Origin: Halomonas heilongjiangensis
GTDB lineage: Bacteria > Pseudomonadota > Gammaproteobacteria > Pseudomonadales > Halomonadaceae
Assembly: GCF_002879645.1 (NCBI RefSeq)
Contig: NZ_PNRE01000068.1
Coordinates: 1 to 53,000, forward strand
DNA: 53,000 bases
Direction: 5' to 3'
Shown: positions 41,985 to 49,992 of the stretch, piece by piece
Numbering within the stretch: the stretch's first letter is position 1
Layout of the letters: each line of letters starts with the position of its first letter
Notes under the pieces: generated by a model
What the model was told of the DNA's origin: nothing
The model's database searches: none
Seen by the model: the letters and a program-made list of their open reading frames with translations, nothing else
Translations under genes and position numbers: made by a program

Positions 41985-43245
41985 CGCGCTGCCCTCCTCG
42001 CTGCTGTTCCACCTTGGCCACCAGGGCGGCGAGGATCTCGGCGCTATCACCGATCACCGCCAGGTCGGCGCGCTTGATCATGTCGCACCCGGGGTCGAGG
42101 TTGATGGTCACCACCTTGTCGCAGCTCTGAATGCCCTGCAGGTGCTGGATGGCCCCCGAGATACCCACCGCCAGATAGACCCGAGCGGTGACCCAGGTGC
42201 CGGTGGCCCCCACCTGACGGTCCCGTGCCATGAAGCCGTCGTCCACGGCGACCCGGGAGGCCCCTTCGGTGGCCCCCAGCACCTTGGCGGCGTGGTGGAA
42301 GCCGTCCCAATCCTTGACGCCGTTGCCGCCGGAGACGATGAACTCCGCCTCGGCCAGGGCCACCCCGGCGGGATCCACCGCCACCTGGCCCAGGTCCTCG
42401 ATCCGCGACAGGGCGCTGGGAATCGCCTCCGCCAGGCTCAGGGGCTCGGCGGCGTGACGGGTCTCGTCCACCGGCTCGGCGCATTCGGCCAAGGCCAGGG
42501 CGACCCGCGGCAGGGGCCGCTGGATATCCAGGCTCTCCGCCGCGCCGCGGGCGGTACAGCGCCAGCCCAGCGGCGCCTCGCCATCGGCCTCGATCTGCCA
42601 GACGCCGGTGGCGGGCCGCTCGCCCAGGCGCAGCGCCAGGCGCCGCCCCAGGTCGGCCCCACCCAGGGGCGAGTCGGGCAACAGCCAGTGACGCGGCGCC
42701 AGCTCCCGCTCCACGGCGGAGAGCGCCGCCAGGCGCGCCTCGGGGGCGAAGCCGACGTAGGCGTCGTCGTCGAGGTGCAGCAGCCGGTCGATGCCCGCCT
42801 CGCCGAAGGCGTCCTCCTTGTGCTCGCCGAACACCACGGCCAGCACGGCACCGGGGTGCTCCGGGTCGGCATCGGCCAGGCGCCGGGCCAGGCCCAGCAG
42901 GTCCTTGTCATGACCGGAGAGGCGCCCGCCGGAGAGTTCCGGCACCACCGCCACCAGGAAGGCCGGGGTCTCGATGATGACGTTGCGACGGCTATCCTGG
43001 GCGGCACGGGTGCCGGCGGCCGCGGCCTGACCGCCCTGCTGGGCACCGCTGCGGTCGATACGCTTGACGCCATTGGGGCCGATAAAGCCGATGGCGTGGG
43101 GATTCTTGCGAATCACCCCGTTGGGCCCCAGCCACTCGCTGGCGGCCCCGCCACCCTGCTCGGCGAGCACGCTGAGGTGCTCGGGATGCAGGCGGTTACG
43201 GGCGATCCACTCGCGACGTGGATCGCGGCGACGAATCTCGCTCAT
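41974..43245 (-). CDS. etfA: Electron transfer flavoprotein, alpha-type subunit of the dimethylglycine pathway
   Basis: 423 residues, about 110 more than a standard EtfA. The extra N-terminal part (1-90) has two GPNGV motifs at 40-44 and 56-60. The C-terminal FAD domain is intact (GNGVKDWDGF, then VGATGTWVTARVYLAVGISGAIQHLQG and a KRADLAVIGD close). It probably works with EtfB to carry electrons from dimethylglycine oxidation. ATG 43245 overlaps the dgcB stop as TGATG, and a near-perfect GGAGGTGAT ribosome site sits in the end of dgcB. Corresponds to the PA5400 position. Confidence 0.88.
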   Translation of the reverse strand: MSEIRRRDPRREWIARNRLHPEHLSVLAEQGGGAASEWLGPNGVIRKNPHAIGFIGPNGVKRIDRSGAQQGGQAAAAGTRAAQDSRRNVIIETPAFLVAVVPELSGGRLSGHDKDLLGLARRLADADPEHPGAVLAVVFGEHKEDAFGEAGIDRLLHLDDDAYVGFAPEARLAALSAVERELAPRHWLLPDSPLGGADLGRRLALRLGERPATGVWQIEADGEAPLGWRCTARGAAESLDIQRPLPRVALALAECAEPVDETRHAAEPLSLAEAIPSALSRIEDLGQVAVDPAGVALAEAEFIVSGGNGVKDWDGFHHAAKVLGATEGASRVAVDDGFMARDRQVGATGTWVTARVYLAVGISGAIQHLQGIQSCDKVVTINLDPGCDMIKRADLAVIGDSAEILAALVAKVEQQRGGQRDAA

Positions 43246-45197
43246 CAGATCACCTCCTCGGCCTGGGGCCGGTGGGTCGCACCGGCGGCGGGACGCGCCA
43301 CCAGGGCGTCGGCCACCAGCTCGGCGATATCACGCACCTCGGCGCTGGCATCCACCACGCCCTCCAGCATGGCGGTGCACTGGGGACAGCCCACCGCCAC
43401 CAGCTCGGCCCCGGTCTCGCGCACGTCGTTCATGCGCATATCGGGAATCCGCCGCTCGCCGGGAATATCGGTGATGGGGGCGCCACCACCGCCGCCGCAG
43501 CAACGCGAGCGGAAGCCGGAGCGTTCCATCTCCTTGACCTCGATGCCCAGCGCCTTGAGCACGTTGCGCGGCGCCTCATACTCGCCGTTGTAGCGGCCCA
43601 GGTAGCAGGGGTCGTGATAGGTGACGCTGCCGCCCTTCCAGGGCGCGAAGGCCAGCCGGCCGGCGTCGTACAGCTCGGCGATAAAGGTGCTGTGGTGACG
43701 CACCTCGTACTGGCCGCCCAGCTCGCCGTACTCGTTGCCCAGCACATGGAAGCTGTGCGGGTCGCAGGTGACGATGCGCTGGAAGCGGTACCTGGCCAGG
43801 GTGGCGATGTTGCGCTTGGCCAGGGACTGGAAGGTCGCCTCGTCGCCCAGGCGACGTGCCACGTCGCCGCTGTCGCGCTCCTCGGTGCCCAGCACCGCGA
43901 ACTCCACCTCGGCGGCTCGCAGTACCTTCACCAAGGACCTGAGCGTCCGTTGATTACGCATATCGAAGGCGCCATCGCCCAGCCACAGCAGCACCTCGGC
44001 CTGCTTGACGTCGGCCATCAACGGCAGGTTGAGGTCCGCCGCCCAGTGCAGCCGTGAGCCGGGATCGAAGCCGCCGGGGTTGTCGGTGGCGATCAGGTTG
44101 TCGAGCACCTCGGCGCCCTTGTTGGGGGTGTTGCCGTGCTCCAGGGTCAGGTGGCGGCGCATATCGACGATGGCATCGACGTGCTCGATCATCATCGGGC
44201 ACTCCTCCACGCAGGCGCGGCAGGTGGTGCAGGACCACAGGGTCTCGGCGTCCACCAGCGCCTTGCCCTCACGCGCCACGATGGGGCCCTGAGGACTCCC
44301 GTGATGCTCGCCGACGGGTTTCCCGGGATAGGGACTGCCGGCATAGGCCGCATCGCTGCCGCCCGCCAGGCCCACCACCATGTCCTGGATCAGCTTCTTG
44401 GGATTGAGCGGCTGACCGGCGGCGAATGCCGGGCAGACCGCCTCGCAGCGCCCGCACTGCACGCAGGCATCGAAGCCCAGCAGTTGGTTCCAGGTGAAGT
44501 CGCTGGGCGTCTCGACCCCCAGCTTGGCGTCGGGATCGTCCAGGTTCAGCGCCTTGAGGCCGGTGGAGCGGCCACCACCGAAGCGCTCGGCGCGGCGGTG
44601 GAAGGCCAGGTGCAGGGCGCCGGCGAAGGCGTGCTTCATGGGCCCGCCCCAGGTCATGCCGAAGACCATCTCGCCCAGCCCCCAGACCACCACCGCGGCC
44701 AGTACCAACGCCAGGATCCAGCTACCGAAGTCCTCGGGTAGCACACCCACCGTCGGCAAGGTGATCAGAAAGACACCCAGTGAGAAGGCCATCAGGCTCT
44801 TGGGCAGGCGCATCCAGGGGCCCCTGGACAGGCGCGCCGGTGGATTGCGGCGCCGCTTGGCCACGAACAGGCTGCCCACGAACATGGTCGCGCTGGCCGC
44901 CAGCAGCAGCCAACCCAGGATGCCCTGAGCCAGCCCGAAGCCATGCACCAGGATCATCAGCACGGCGGCGGCCACGAAGCCACCGGCGGTGGCCACGTGG
45001 GTATTGGACATCACCTTGTCGCGCCCCACCACATGGTGCAGATCCACCAGGTAGCGACGCGGCATGGCCGCCAGCCCCTTGAGCAGCGGCACGGCAGAGG
45101 GCCGCCCCTGGCGCCACAGGCGGACACGCCGCCAGGCGCCGATCACCGCCAGGCCCAAGGCGGCGAAGATCAGGATCGGCAAGAGCGTCTCGAGCAT
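43245..45197 (-). CDS. dgcB: Dimethylglycine catabolism membrane iron-sulfur protein DgcB
   Basis: 650 residues from ATG 45197 (GAGGTGAG upstream). N-terminal part has about six membrane helices (within 1-190), then a ferredoxin domain with CVQCGRCEAVCP and CTTCRACVEECP for two [4Fe-4S] clusters, and a C-terminal pair of CCG domains (HDPCYLGRYNGEYEAPRN, SRCCGGGGG, VGCPQC). It likely receives electrons from the DgcA flavoprotein/EtfAB and passes them to quinone. Known from Pseudomonas as required for dimethylglycine demethylation. A single GCGACA at 45249-45254 and a perfect inverted repeat at 45295 lie in the 171-base gap to dgcA. Confidence 0.92.
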   Translation of the reverse strand: MLETLLPILIFAALGLAVIGAWRRVRLWRQGRPSAVPLLKGLAAMPRRYLVDLHHVVGRDKVMSNTHVATAGGFVAAAVLMILVHGFGLAQGILGWLLLAASATMFVGSLFVAKRRRNPPARLSRGPWMRLPKSLMAFSLGVFLITLPTVGVLPEDFGSWILALVLAAVVVWGLGEMVFGMTWGGPMKHAFAGALHLAFHRRAERFGGGRSTGLKALNLDDPDAKLGVETPSDFTWNQLLGFDACVQCGRCEAVCPAFAAGQPLNPKKLIQDMVVGLAGGSDAAYAGSPYPGKPVGEHHGSPQGPIVAREGKALVDAETLWSCTTCRACVEECPMMIEHVDAIVDMRRHLTLEHGNTPNKGAEVLDNLIATDNPGGFDPGSRLHWAADLNLPLMADVKQAEVLLWLGDGAFDMRNQRTLRSLVKVLRAAEVEFAVLGTEERDSGDVARRLGDEATFQSLAKRNIATLARYRFQRIVTCDPHSFHVLGNEYGELGGQYEVRHHSTFIAELYDAGRLAFAPWKGGSVTYHDPCYLGRYNGEYEAPRNVLKALGIEVKEMERSGFRSRCCGGGGGAPITDIPGERRIPDMRMNDVRETGAELVAVGCPQCTAMLEGVVDASAEVRDIAELVADALVARPAAGATHRPQAEEVI

Positions 45198-45294
45198 GGT
45201 ACTCACCTCATGTCTGGAACAACTAGCTTGAGCGACGGGGCTGCTCCGGCGACAGACCTCTGCGAGGGCGCTGTGCACCCCTCCCTGGGCGCTA

Positions 45295-45316
45295 CATTTG
45301 CCATCCATGGCAAATG
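45295..45316. promoter_or_regulatory. Perfect AT-leaning inverted repeat between dgcA and dgcB
   Basis: CATTTGCCAT at 45295-45304 is mirrored by ATGGCAAATG at 45307-45316, 2-base spacer. It lies 53 bases beyond the dgcA stop side and 98 bases upstream of dgcB. Its A/T content is unusual for this genome. It could be an operator for dgcB or an mRNA-processing hairpin; there is no T-run. Confidence 0.5.
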
Positions 45317-45368
45317 CCCCTCGCTACGGCCTGCCCCCGGCGCCCGCATCTCCGGCTTCGCGCTCGAG

Positions 45369-47441
45369 TTAAAAGTCCTTGCAGATCCGCAGGGCGTCGT
45401 AGATGGCCGCGTGGGTATTACGCGGCGCCGTGCAGTCGCCCAGGCGGAACAGCAGGAAGCCGTCCCCCGCCTCGCTCAGGCAGGGCTGGGGCTGGATGGC
45501 GTAGAGCGCCTCCAGGTCCACCTGCCCCTTGTTGCGGGACTGCTCCTTGAGGGCGTAGTAGAGGGCCTCGTCGGGACGCACGCCGTTCTCCACCACCACC
45601 TGGTCGACCACGCGCTCCTCCAGGGCGCCGGTGTACTCGTTCTCGAGCACCGCCACCAGGCCGTCACCCTCCCGGTAGACCTTGTGCAGCAACAGGTCGG
45701 AGGTCATGATCACCTCCTTCTCGTAGAGGCTGCGGTAGTAGGTCGGGAAGGTGGTGCCGCCCACCGCCGCGCCCGGCTTGATGTCGTCGGTGACGATCTC
45801 GACCTTGGCGCCCTTGTCGGCCAGGTAGTCCGCCGCCGAGAGCCCGGAGAACTCGCAGATGGTGTCGTAGATCAGCACGTTCTTGCCCGGGGCCACCTTG
45901 CCGGACAGCACGTCCCAGGTGCTGACCACCAGGCTCTCCTCGGGATTCTCCGAGTAGCCCCACTGCGGATCCTGCTCCAGGAAGGGATGACCGCCGGTGG
46001 CCAGCACCACGATATCCGGGCGCAGGTCGAGCAGCGTCGCCTCGTCGGCGCGGGTACCCAAGCGCAGGTCGACGTTGAGGCGCGCCAGCTCCAGCTGATA
46101 CCAGCGGGTGATGCCGGCGATCTGGTCGCGCTGCGGGGCCTGGGCGGCGATGGTGATCTGCCCGCCGAGGGCCTCGGCGGCCTCGAACAGGGTCACCTCA
46201 TGGCCGCGCTCGGCGGCGACGCGGGCCGCCTCCATGCCGCCGGGGCCACCGCCCACCACCACCACCTTGCGCTTGGGCCCTTCGCTCTTCTCGATGATAT
46301 GCGGCAGGCCCATGTACTCGCGGGAGGTGGCGGCGTTCTGGATGCACAGCACGTCCAGGCCCTGGTACTGGCGGTCGATGCAGTAGTTGGCCCCCACGCA
46401 CTGCTTGATCTGGTCGATCTGCCCCATCTTGATCTTGGCGATCAGGTGGGGGTCGGCGATATGCGCCCGGGTCATGCCCACCAGGTCCACATAGCCGCCC
46501 TCGAGGATGCGCTGGGCCTGGTTGGGGTCCTTGATGTTCTGGGCGTGGATCACCGGCACGCTGACCACTTCCTTGATGCCCGCCGCCAGGTGCAGGAAGG
46601 GCTCCGGCGGGTAGGACATGTTGGGAATCACGTTGGCCAGGGTGTTGTGGGTGTCGCAGCCGGAGCCGATCACGCCGAAGAAGTCCACCTGGCCGGTGGC
46701 ATCGTAGTAGGCGGCGATCTGCTTCATGTCCTCGTGGGAGAGGCCGTCCGGGTGGAACTCGTCACCGCAGATGCGCATGCCCACCACGAAGTCGTCGCCG
46801 ACCTCGGCGCGCACCGCCTTGAGCACTTCCATGCCGAAGCGCATGCGGTTCTCGAAGCTGCCGCCCCACTGGTCCTCACGCTTGTTGACCCGCGGGCTCC
46901 AGAACTGGTCGATCAGGTGCTGGTGCACGGCGGAGAGCTCGACGCCGTCGAGGCCCCCTTCCTTGGCCCGGCGCGCGGCCTGGGCGAAGTCGCCGATGAT
47001 GCGCCAGATCTCCTCCTCCTCGATGGTCTTGCAGGTGGAGCGGTGCACCGGCTCGCGGATACCGGAGGGCGACAGCAGGGTCGACCAGTCGTAGCCATCC
47101 CAGCGCGAGCGGCGTCCCATATGGGTGATCTGGATCATGATCTTGCCGCCGTGCTTGTGCACGGCATCGGCCAGGTTCTGGAAGTGCGGGATGATCCGGT
47201 CGGTGGAGAGGTTCACCGAGCTCCACCAGCCCTGGGGGCTGTCGATGGAGACCACCGAGGAGCCGCCGCAGATGCACAGGCCGCAGCCGCCCTTGGCCTT
47301 CTCCTCGTAATACTTGACGTAGCGGTCGGTGGTCATGCCGCCGTCGGTGGCGTACACCTCGGCGTGGGCGGTGCTGACGACCCGGTTACGGATGGTGAGC
47401 TTGCCGATCTCGATCGGCTGGAAGATCGCGTCGAATGCCAT
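45369..47441 (-). CDS. dgcA: Dimethylglycine demethylase, flavoprotein/[4Fe-4S] subunit DgcA
   Basis: 690 residues of the trimethylamine-dehydrogenase/OYE class. TIM barrel 1-350 with FMN. A cysteine cluster CVGANYC...LCIQN around 347-370 for [4Fe-4S]. Then a Rossmann domain starting VVVVGGGPGGMEAARVA near 396. It oxidatively demethylates dimethylglycine to sarcosine with formaldehyde release. ATG 47441 has GGAGAGAG upstream. It is 25 bases downstream of the DUF5943 gene and 171 bases upstream of dgcB. Confidence 0.92.
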   Translation of the reverse strand: MAFDAIFQPIEIGKLTIRNRVVSTAHAEVYATDGGMTTDRYVKYYEEKAKGGCGLCICGGSSVVSIDSPQGWWSSVNLSTDRIIPHFQNLADAVHKHGGKIMIQITHMGRRSRWDGYDWSTLLSPSGIREPVHRSTCKTIEEEEIWRIIGDFAQAARRAKEGGLDGVELSAVHQHLIDQFWSPRVNKREDQWGGSFENRMRFGMEVLKAVRAEVGDDFVVGMRICGDEFHPDGLSHEDMKQIAAYYDATGQVDFFGVIGSGCDTHNTLANVIPNMSYPPEPFLHLAAGIKEVVSVPVIHAQNIKDPNQAQRILEGGYVDLVGMTRAHIADPHLIAKIKMGQIDQIKQCVGANYCIDRQYQGLDVLCIQNAATSREYMGLPHIIEKSEGPKRKVVVVGGGPGGMEAARVAAERGHEVTLFEAAEALGGQITIAAQAPQRDQIAGITRWYQLELARLNVDLRLGTRADEATLLDLRPDIVVLATGGHPFLEQDPQWGYSENPEESLVVSTWDVLSGKVAPGKNVLIYDTICEFSGLSAADYLADKGAKVEIVTDDIKPGAAVGGTTFPTYYRSLYEKEVIMTSDLLLHKVYREGDGLVAVLENEYTGALEERVVDQVVVENGVRPDEALYYALKEQSRNKGQVDLEALYAIQPQPCLSEAGDGFLLFRLGDCTAPRNTHAAIYDALRICKDF

Positions 47442-47466
47442 GGTTCTCTCTCCTCGTTCCCGGGAC

Positions 47467-48012
47467 TTAGCGGGCGGCGCCGGTCAGCGGCTGGGTCTCG
47501 AAATAACCCACTTCGCAGCCCTCTTCGGCGGCGCTCTGGGTCTGCTCGGCGACGGTGCGCAGGTCGCTGCCGCGGGCAGCGAGGATCTGGTCCATGGCCC
47601 CGGCGAACCAGCCGGTGAACATGTACTCGATCTTGCGGCCGACCTTGCCCAGCTGATAGACGAAGGCGCTGTGCTCCAGGCGCACCCGGCAGGTGCCGGC
47701 GTCGAGGTCGATGGCCTCGGTGATGAAGTGGCCCCAGCCACGCTGGGAGAGGCGCTTCATGTAATGCTCGAAGACGTCCACGCCCTCGAGGCCATGGCAC
47801 TCGGCCTCCTTCTCGCACCAGTGCCAGGCGCTCTTGTAGCCGGCGTGGTAGAGGATCTCGGCATACTTCTCGGCGCCCAGCGCCTCCTCCACGGCCACAT
47901 GGTTGTTGATAAAGAAGTGCCGCGGCACATAGAGCATGGGCAGGGCATCGGTGGTCCAGACGCCGGTCTCGCTATCCACTTCGATGGGCAGTTCGGGGGC
48001 CATCTTGGTCAC
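47467..48012 (-). CDS. DUF5943-like protein of the dimethylglycine operon
   Basis: 181 residues. The GTG at 48012 is preferred over ATG 48003 because AGAGGA lies at 8-9 bases from the former. No signal peptide. It has MLYVPRHFFINNHVAVEEALGAEKY, WHWCEKEAECHGLEGVDVF and FVYQLGKVGRKIEYMFTGWFAGAMDQI stretches. The same family occupies the position upstream of dgcA in Pseudomonas (PA5397). It may resemble the V4R/heme- or small-ligand-binding fold, but I cannot assign a function. It lies between the dipeptidase-like gene and dgcA, 25 bases from dgcA, and is almost certainly in the same operon. Confidence 0.75.
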   Translation of the reverse strand: MTKMAPELPIEVDSETGVWTTDALPMLYVPRHFFINNHVAVEEALGAEKYAEILYHAGYKSAWHWCEKEAECHGLEGVDVFEHYMKRLSQRGWGHFITEAIDLDAGTCRVRLEHSAFVYQLGKVGRKIEYMFTGWFAGAMDQILAARGSDLRTVAEQTQSAAEEGCEVGYFETQPLTGAAR

Positions 48013-48121
48013 GGTGGTAATCCTCTAAACTCGTTGTTCTTGGCAGTCGGTCGACAGGGGCTTCCGGCGGCAGGCCTGCCCATGGCGCCTCCTCGGGCGT
48101 TGCAGAGTGAGAAAGGTGTTA

Positions 48122-49099
48122 TCAGTCGCCCCAGACGTCTTTCAGCACGCGCACCCAGTTCTCGCCCATGATCTTCCTCACCTGGAGCTCGCTGAAGCCA
48201 CGGCGCAGCAGCGCCTCGGTGAGGTTGGGGAACTCGCCGATGGTGCGGATGCCCTCGGGGTTGATGATCTTGCCGAAGCGGGTCAGGCGGCGGGCATAAC
48301 CCTTGTCGTGGGTGAGCCACTCGAAGAAGTTCTGGTCGTGGCCCTGGGTGAAGTCGGTGCCGATGCCGATGGCGTCCTCGCCGACGATGTTCATCACGTA
48401 CTCGATCGCCTCGACGTAGTCGTCGACGGTGGCGTCGACGCCGGCGCGCAGGAAGGGGGTGAACATGGTCACGCCGACGAAGCCGCCGCGGTCGGCGATG
48501 AACTTGAGCTCGGCGTCGGACTTGTTGCGCGGGTGCTCCTTGAGCCCGGAGGGCAGGCAGTGAGAGTAGCAGACCGGCTTGGTGGAGGCCTCGATCACCT
48601 CGGTGGAGGTCTTCTCGCCGACATGGGAGAGGTCGCACATGATGCCGACGCGGTTCATCTCGGCAACCACTTCGCGCCCGAAGCCGGAGAGGCCACCGTC
48701 GCGCTCGTAGCAGCCGGTGCCCACCAGGTTCTGGGTGTTGTAGCACATCTGCACGATGCCCACGCCGAGCTGCTTGAAGACCTCGACGTAGCCGATCTGG
48801 TCCTCGAAGGCATGGGCGTTCTGGAAACCGTAGAGGATGCCGGTCTTGCCCTCCTCCTTGGCCCGGGTGATGTCGGCGGTGGTGCGCACCGGAAGCACCA
48901 GGTCGCTGCACTCGGCCATCAGGGCGTTGGACTTGACGATGTTGTCCACGGTGGCCTGAAACCCTTCCCACACCGAGACGGTGCAGTTGGCAGCGGTGAG
49001 GCCGCCGCGCCGCATGTCCTCGAACAGCTCGCGGTTCCACTTGGCGATGATCAGGCCATCGATGACGATGGCGTCGTCGTGCAGCTCTCTGGGGGTCAT
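48122..49099 (-). CDS. M19 (renal dipeptidase)-fold protein with degenerate metal site
   Basis: 325 residues, ATG 49099 with GGAG 9 bases upstream. The M19 barrel is recognisable: DLSH (His159), CYSH (His180) and GIGTDF are the expected second half of the metal site. But the N-terminal His-x-Asp of true dipeptidases is replaced by IDGLIIAKW (13-21), and the usual Glu-Gly is Gln93-Asn94 in GFQNAHAFED. Two or more ligands of the dinuclear site are therefore missing. It is first gene of the dgc operon, as in Pseudomonas (PA5396). A dipeptidase role is doubtful; a related hydrolase for an amide or a structural role are alternatives. Confidence 0.8.
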   Translation of the reverse strand: MTPRELHDDAIVIDGLIIAKWNRELFEDMRRGGLTAANCTVSVWEGFQATVDNIVKSNALMAECSDLVLPVRTTADITRAKEEGKTGILYGFQNAHAFEDQIGYVEVFKQLGVGIVQMCYNTQNLVGTGCYERDGGLSGFGREVVAEMNRVGIMCDLSHVGEKTSTEVIEASTKPVCYSHCLPSGLKEHPRNKSDAELKFIADRGGFVGVTMFTPFLRAGVDATVDDYVEAIEYVMNIVGEDAIGIGTDFTQGHDQNFFEWLTHDKGYARRLTRFGKIINPEGIRTIGEFPNLTEALLRRGFSELQVRKIMGENWVRVLKDVWGD

Positions 49100-49221
49100 G
49101 TCGGGGGCTCCGGGGTTGTGAACGACTTGCCGGCAGCATAGCCCCGGCTCACCCCGGCCCGGCGCTTGGAAGCGACGGGGAGAATTCCAAAAACGTCATC
49201 GCTATCGCGATCGCGACGGGA

Positions 49222-49923
49222 TCAGAGCTGATCCAGGTAGGCGATACCCCCCAGGCTGTTCATCTGCTGGCGAATCCAGGCGCTGCGCCGCTCCACGTGG
49301 GGACCGGGGCGGGCGGCGTCCCAGCCTCGCGGATTGGGCAGGATGGCGGCCAGGCGGCTGGCCTGGTGGACAGTGAGCTGGTCCGCCGAGACGCCGAAAT
49401 AGTGCTGGGCGGCGGCCTCCAGACCGAAGACGCCGTGGTCCCACTCGACGATATTGAGATAGACCTCGAGGATGCGCTCCTTGGGCCACAGCGTCTCGAT
49501 CAGCAGGGTGAACCAGGCCTCCAGGCCCTTGCGCAACCAGCTGCGTCCGGTCCACAGGAAGAGATTCTTGGCGGTCTGCTGGCTGATGGTGCTGGCGCCG
49601 CGCAGACGGTTGCCGTTGCGGCTGGCTTCCCAGGCGCGACGCATCTCGTCGACGTCGAAGCCACGGTGCATCGGGAAGCGCTGATCCTCGGCGGCGATCA
49701 CCGCCAACTTGGCATGGTCGGAGAGCGCCTCCCGGGCGCGCCACTGGTGCTCGATGCGGATCGGCTCACGAGCCACCCAGGACTGCACCTTGCGCTCGAC
49801 CATCACCATGGAGCCGAACACCGGCAGCACCCGGAACAGCAGCACCAGCAGCAGCGAGAGCCCGACGAAGCCCAGCAGCATCAACGCCAGCAGGCGTCCT
49901 GCCCGGCGCCACGGCACGGTCAT
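49222..49923 (-). CDS. mtgA: Monofunctional peptidoglycan glycosyltransferase
   Basis: 233 residues. N-terminal membrane anchor about 10-35, then the GT51 domain: catalytic Glu in AAEDQRFPMHRGFD, the GASTISQQTAKNLFLW motif, RKGLEAWFTLLIE and KERILEVYLNIVEWDHGVFG. It polymerises lipid II glycan strands in the periplasm. ATG 49923 has a GAGG site. It has no metabolic link to the surrounding betaine genes. It lies between gbdR and the dgc operon, on the same strand as both. Confidence 0.92.
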   Translation of the reverse strand: MTVPWRRAGRLLALMLLGFVGLSLLLVLLFRVLPVFGSMVMVERKVQSWVAREPIRIEHQWRAREALSDHAKLAVIAAEDQRFPMHRGFDVDEMRRAWEASRNGNRLRGASTISQQTAKNLFLWTGRSWLRKGLEAWFTLLIETLWPKERILEVYLNIVEWDHGVFGLEAAAQHYFGVSADQLTVHQASRLAAILPNPRGWDAARPGPHVERRSAWIRQQMNSLGGIAYLDQL

Positions 49924-49992
49924 CGCGTCGGGGCCTCACAGGGGGAAGGACCGGATAGCCGCGGGATGACGGCAAACCGCATCATGCCCTCC

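Noticed and set aside
44943..47618. Very long open frame (891 residues) on the plus strand opposite dgcA
   Set aside because: His/Gly/Asp/Val-rich shadow of the GC-rich dgcA/dgcB codons. No ribosome site or domain, and the opposite strand encodes well-known proteins.
49172..49218. Two GCGACG words 41 bases apart upstream of the dgc operon as a GbdR site
   Set aside because: The core differs at the last base (GCGACG, not GCGACA) and the spacing is not 21; too weak to call.
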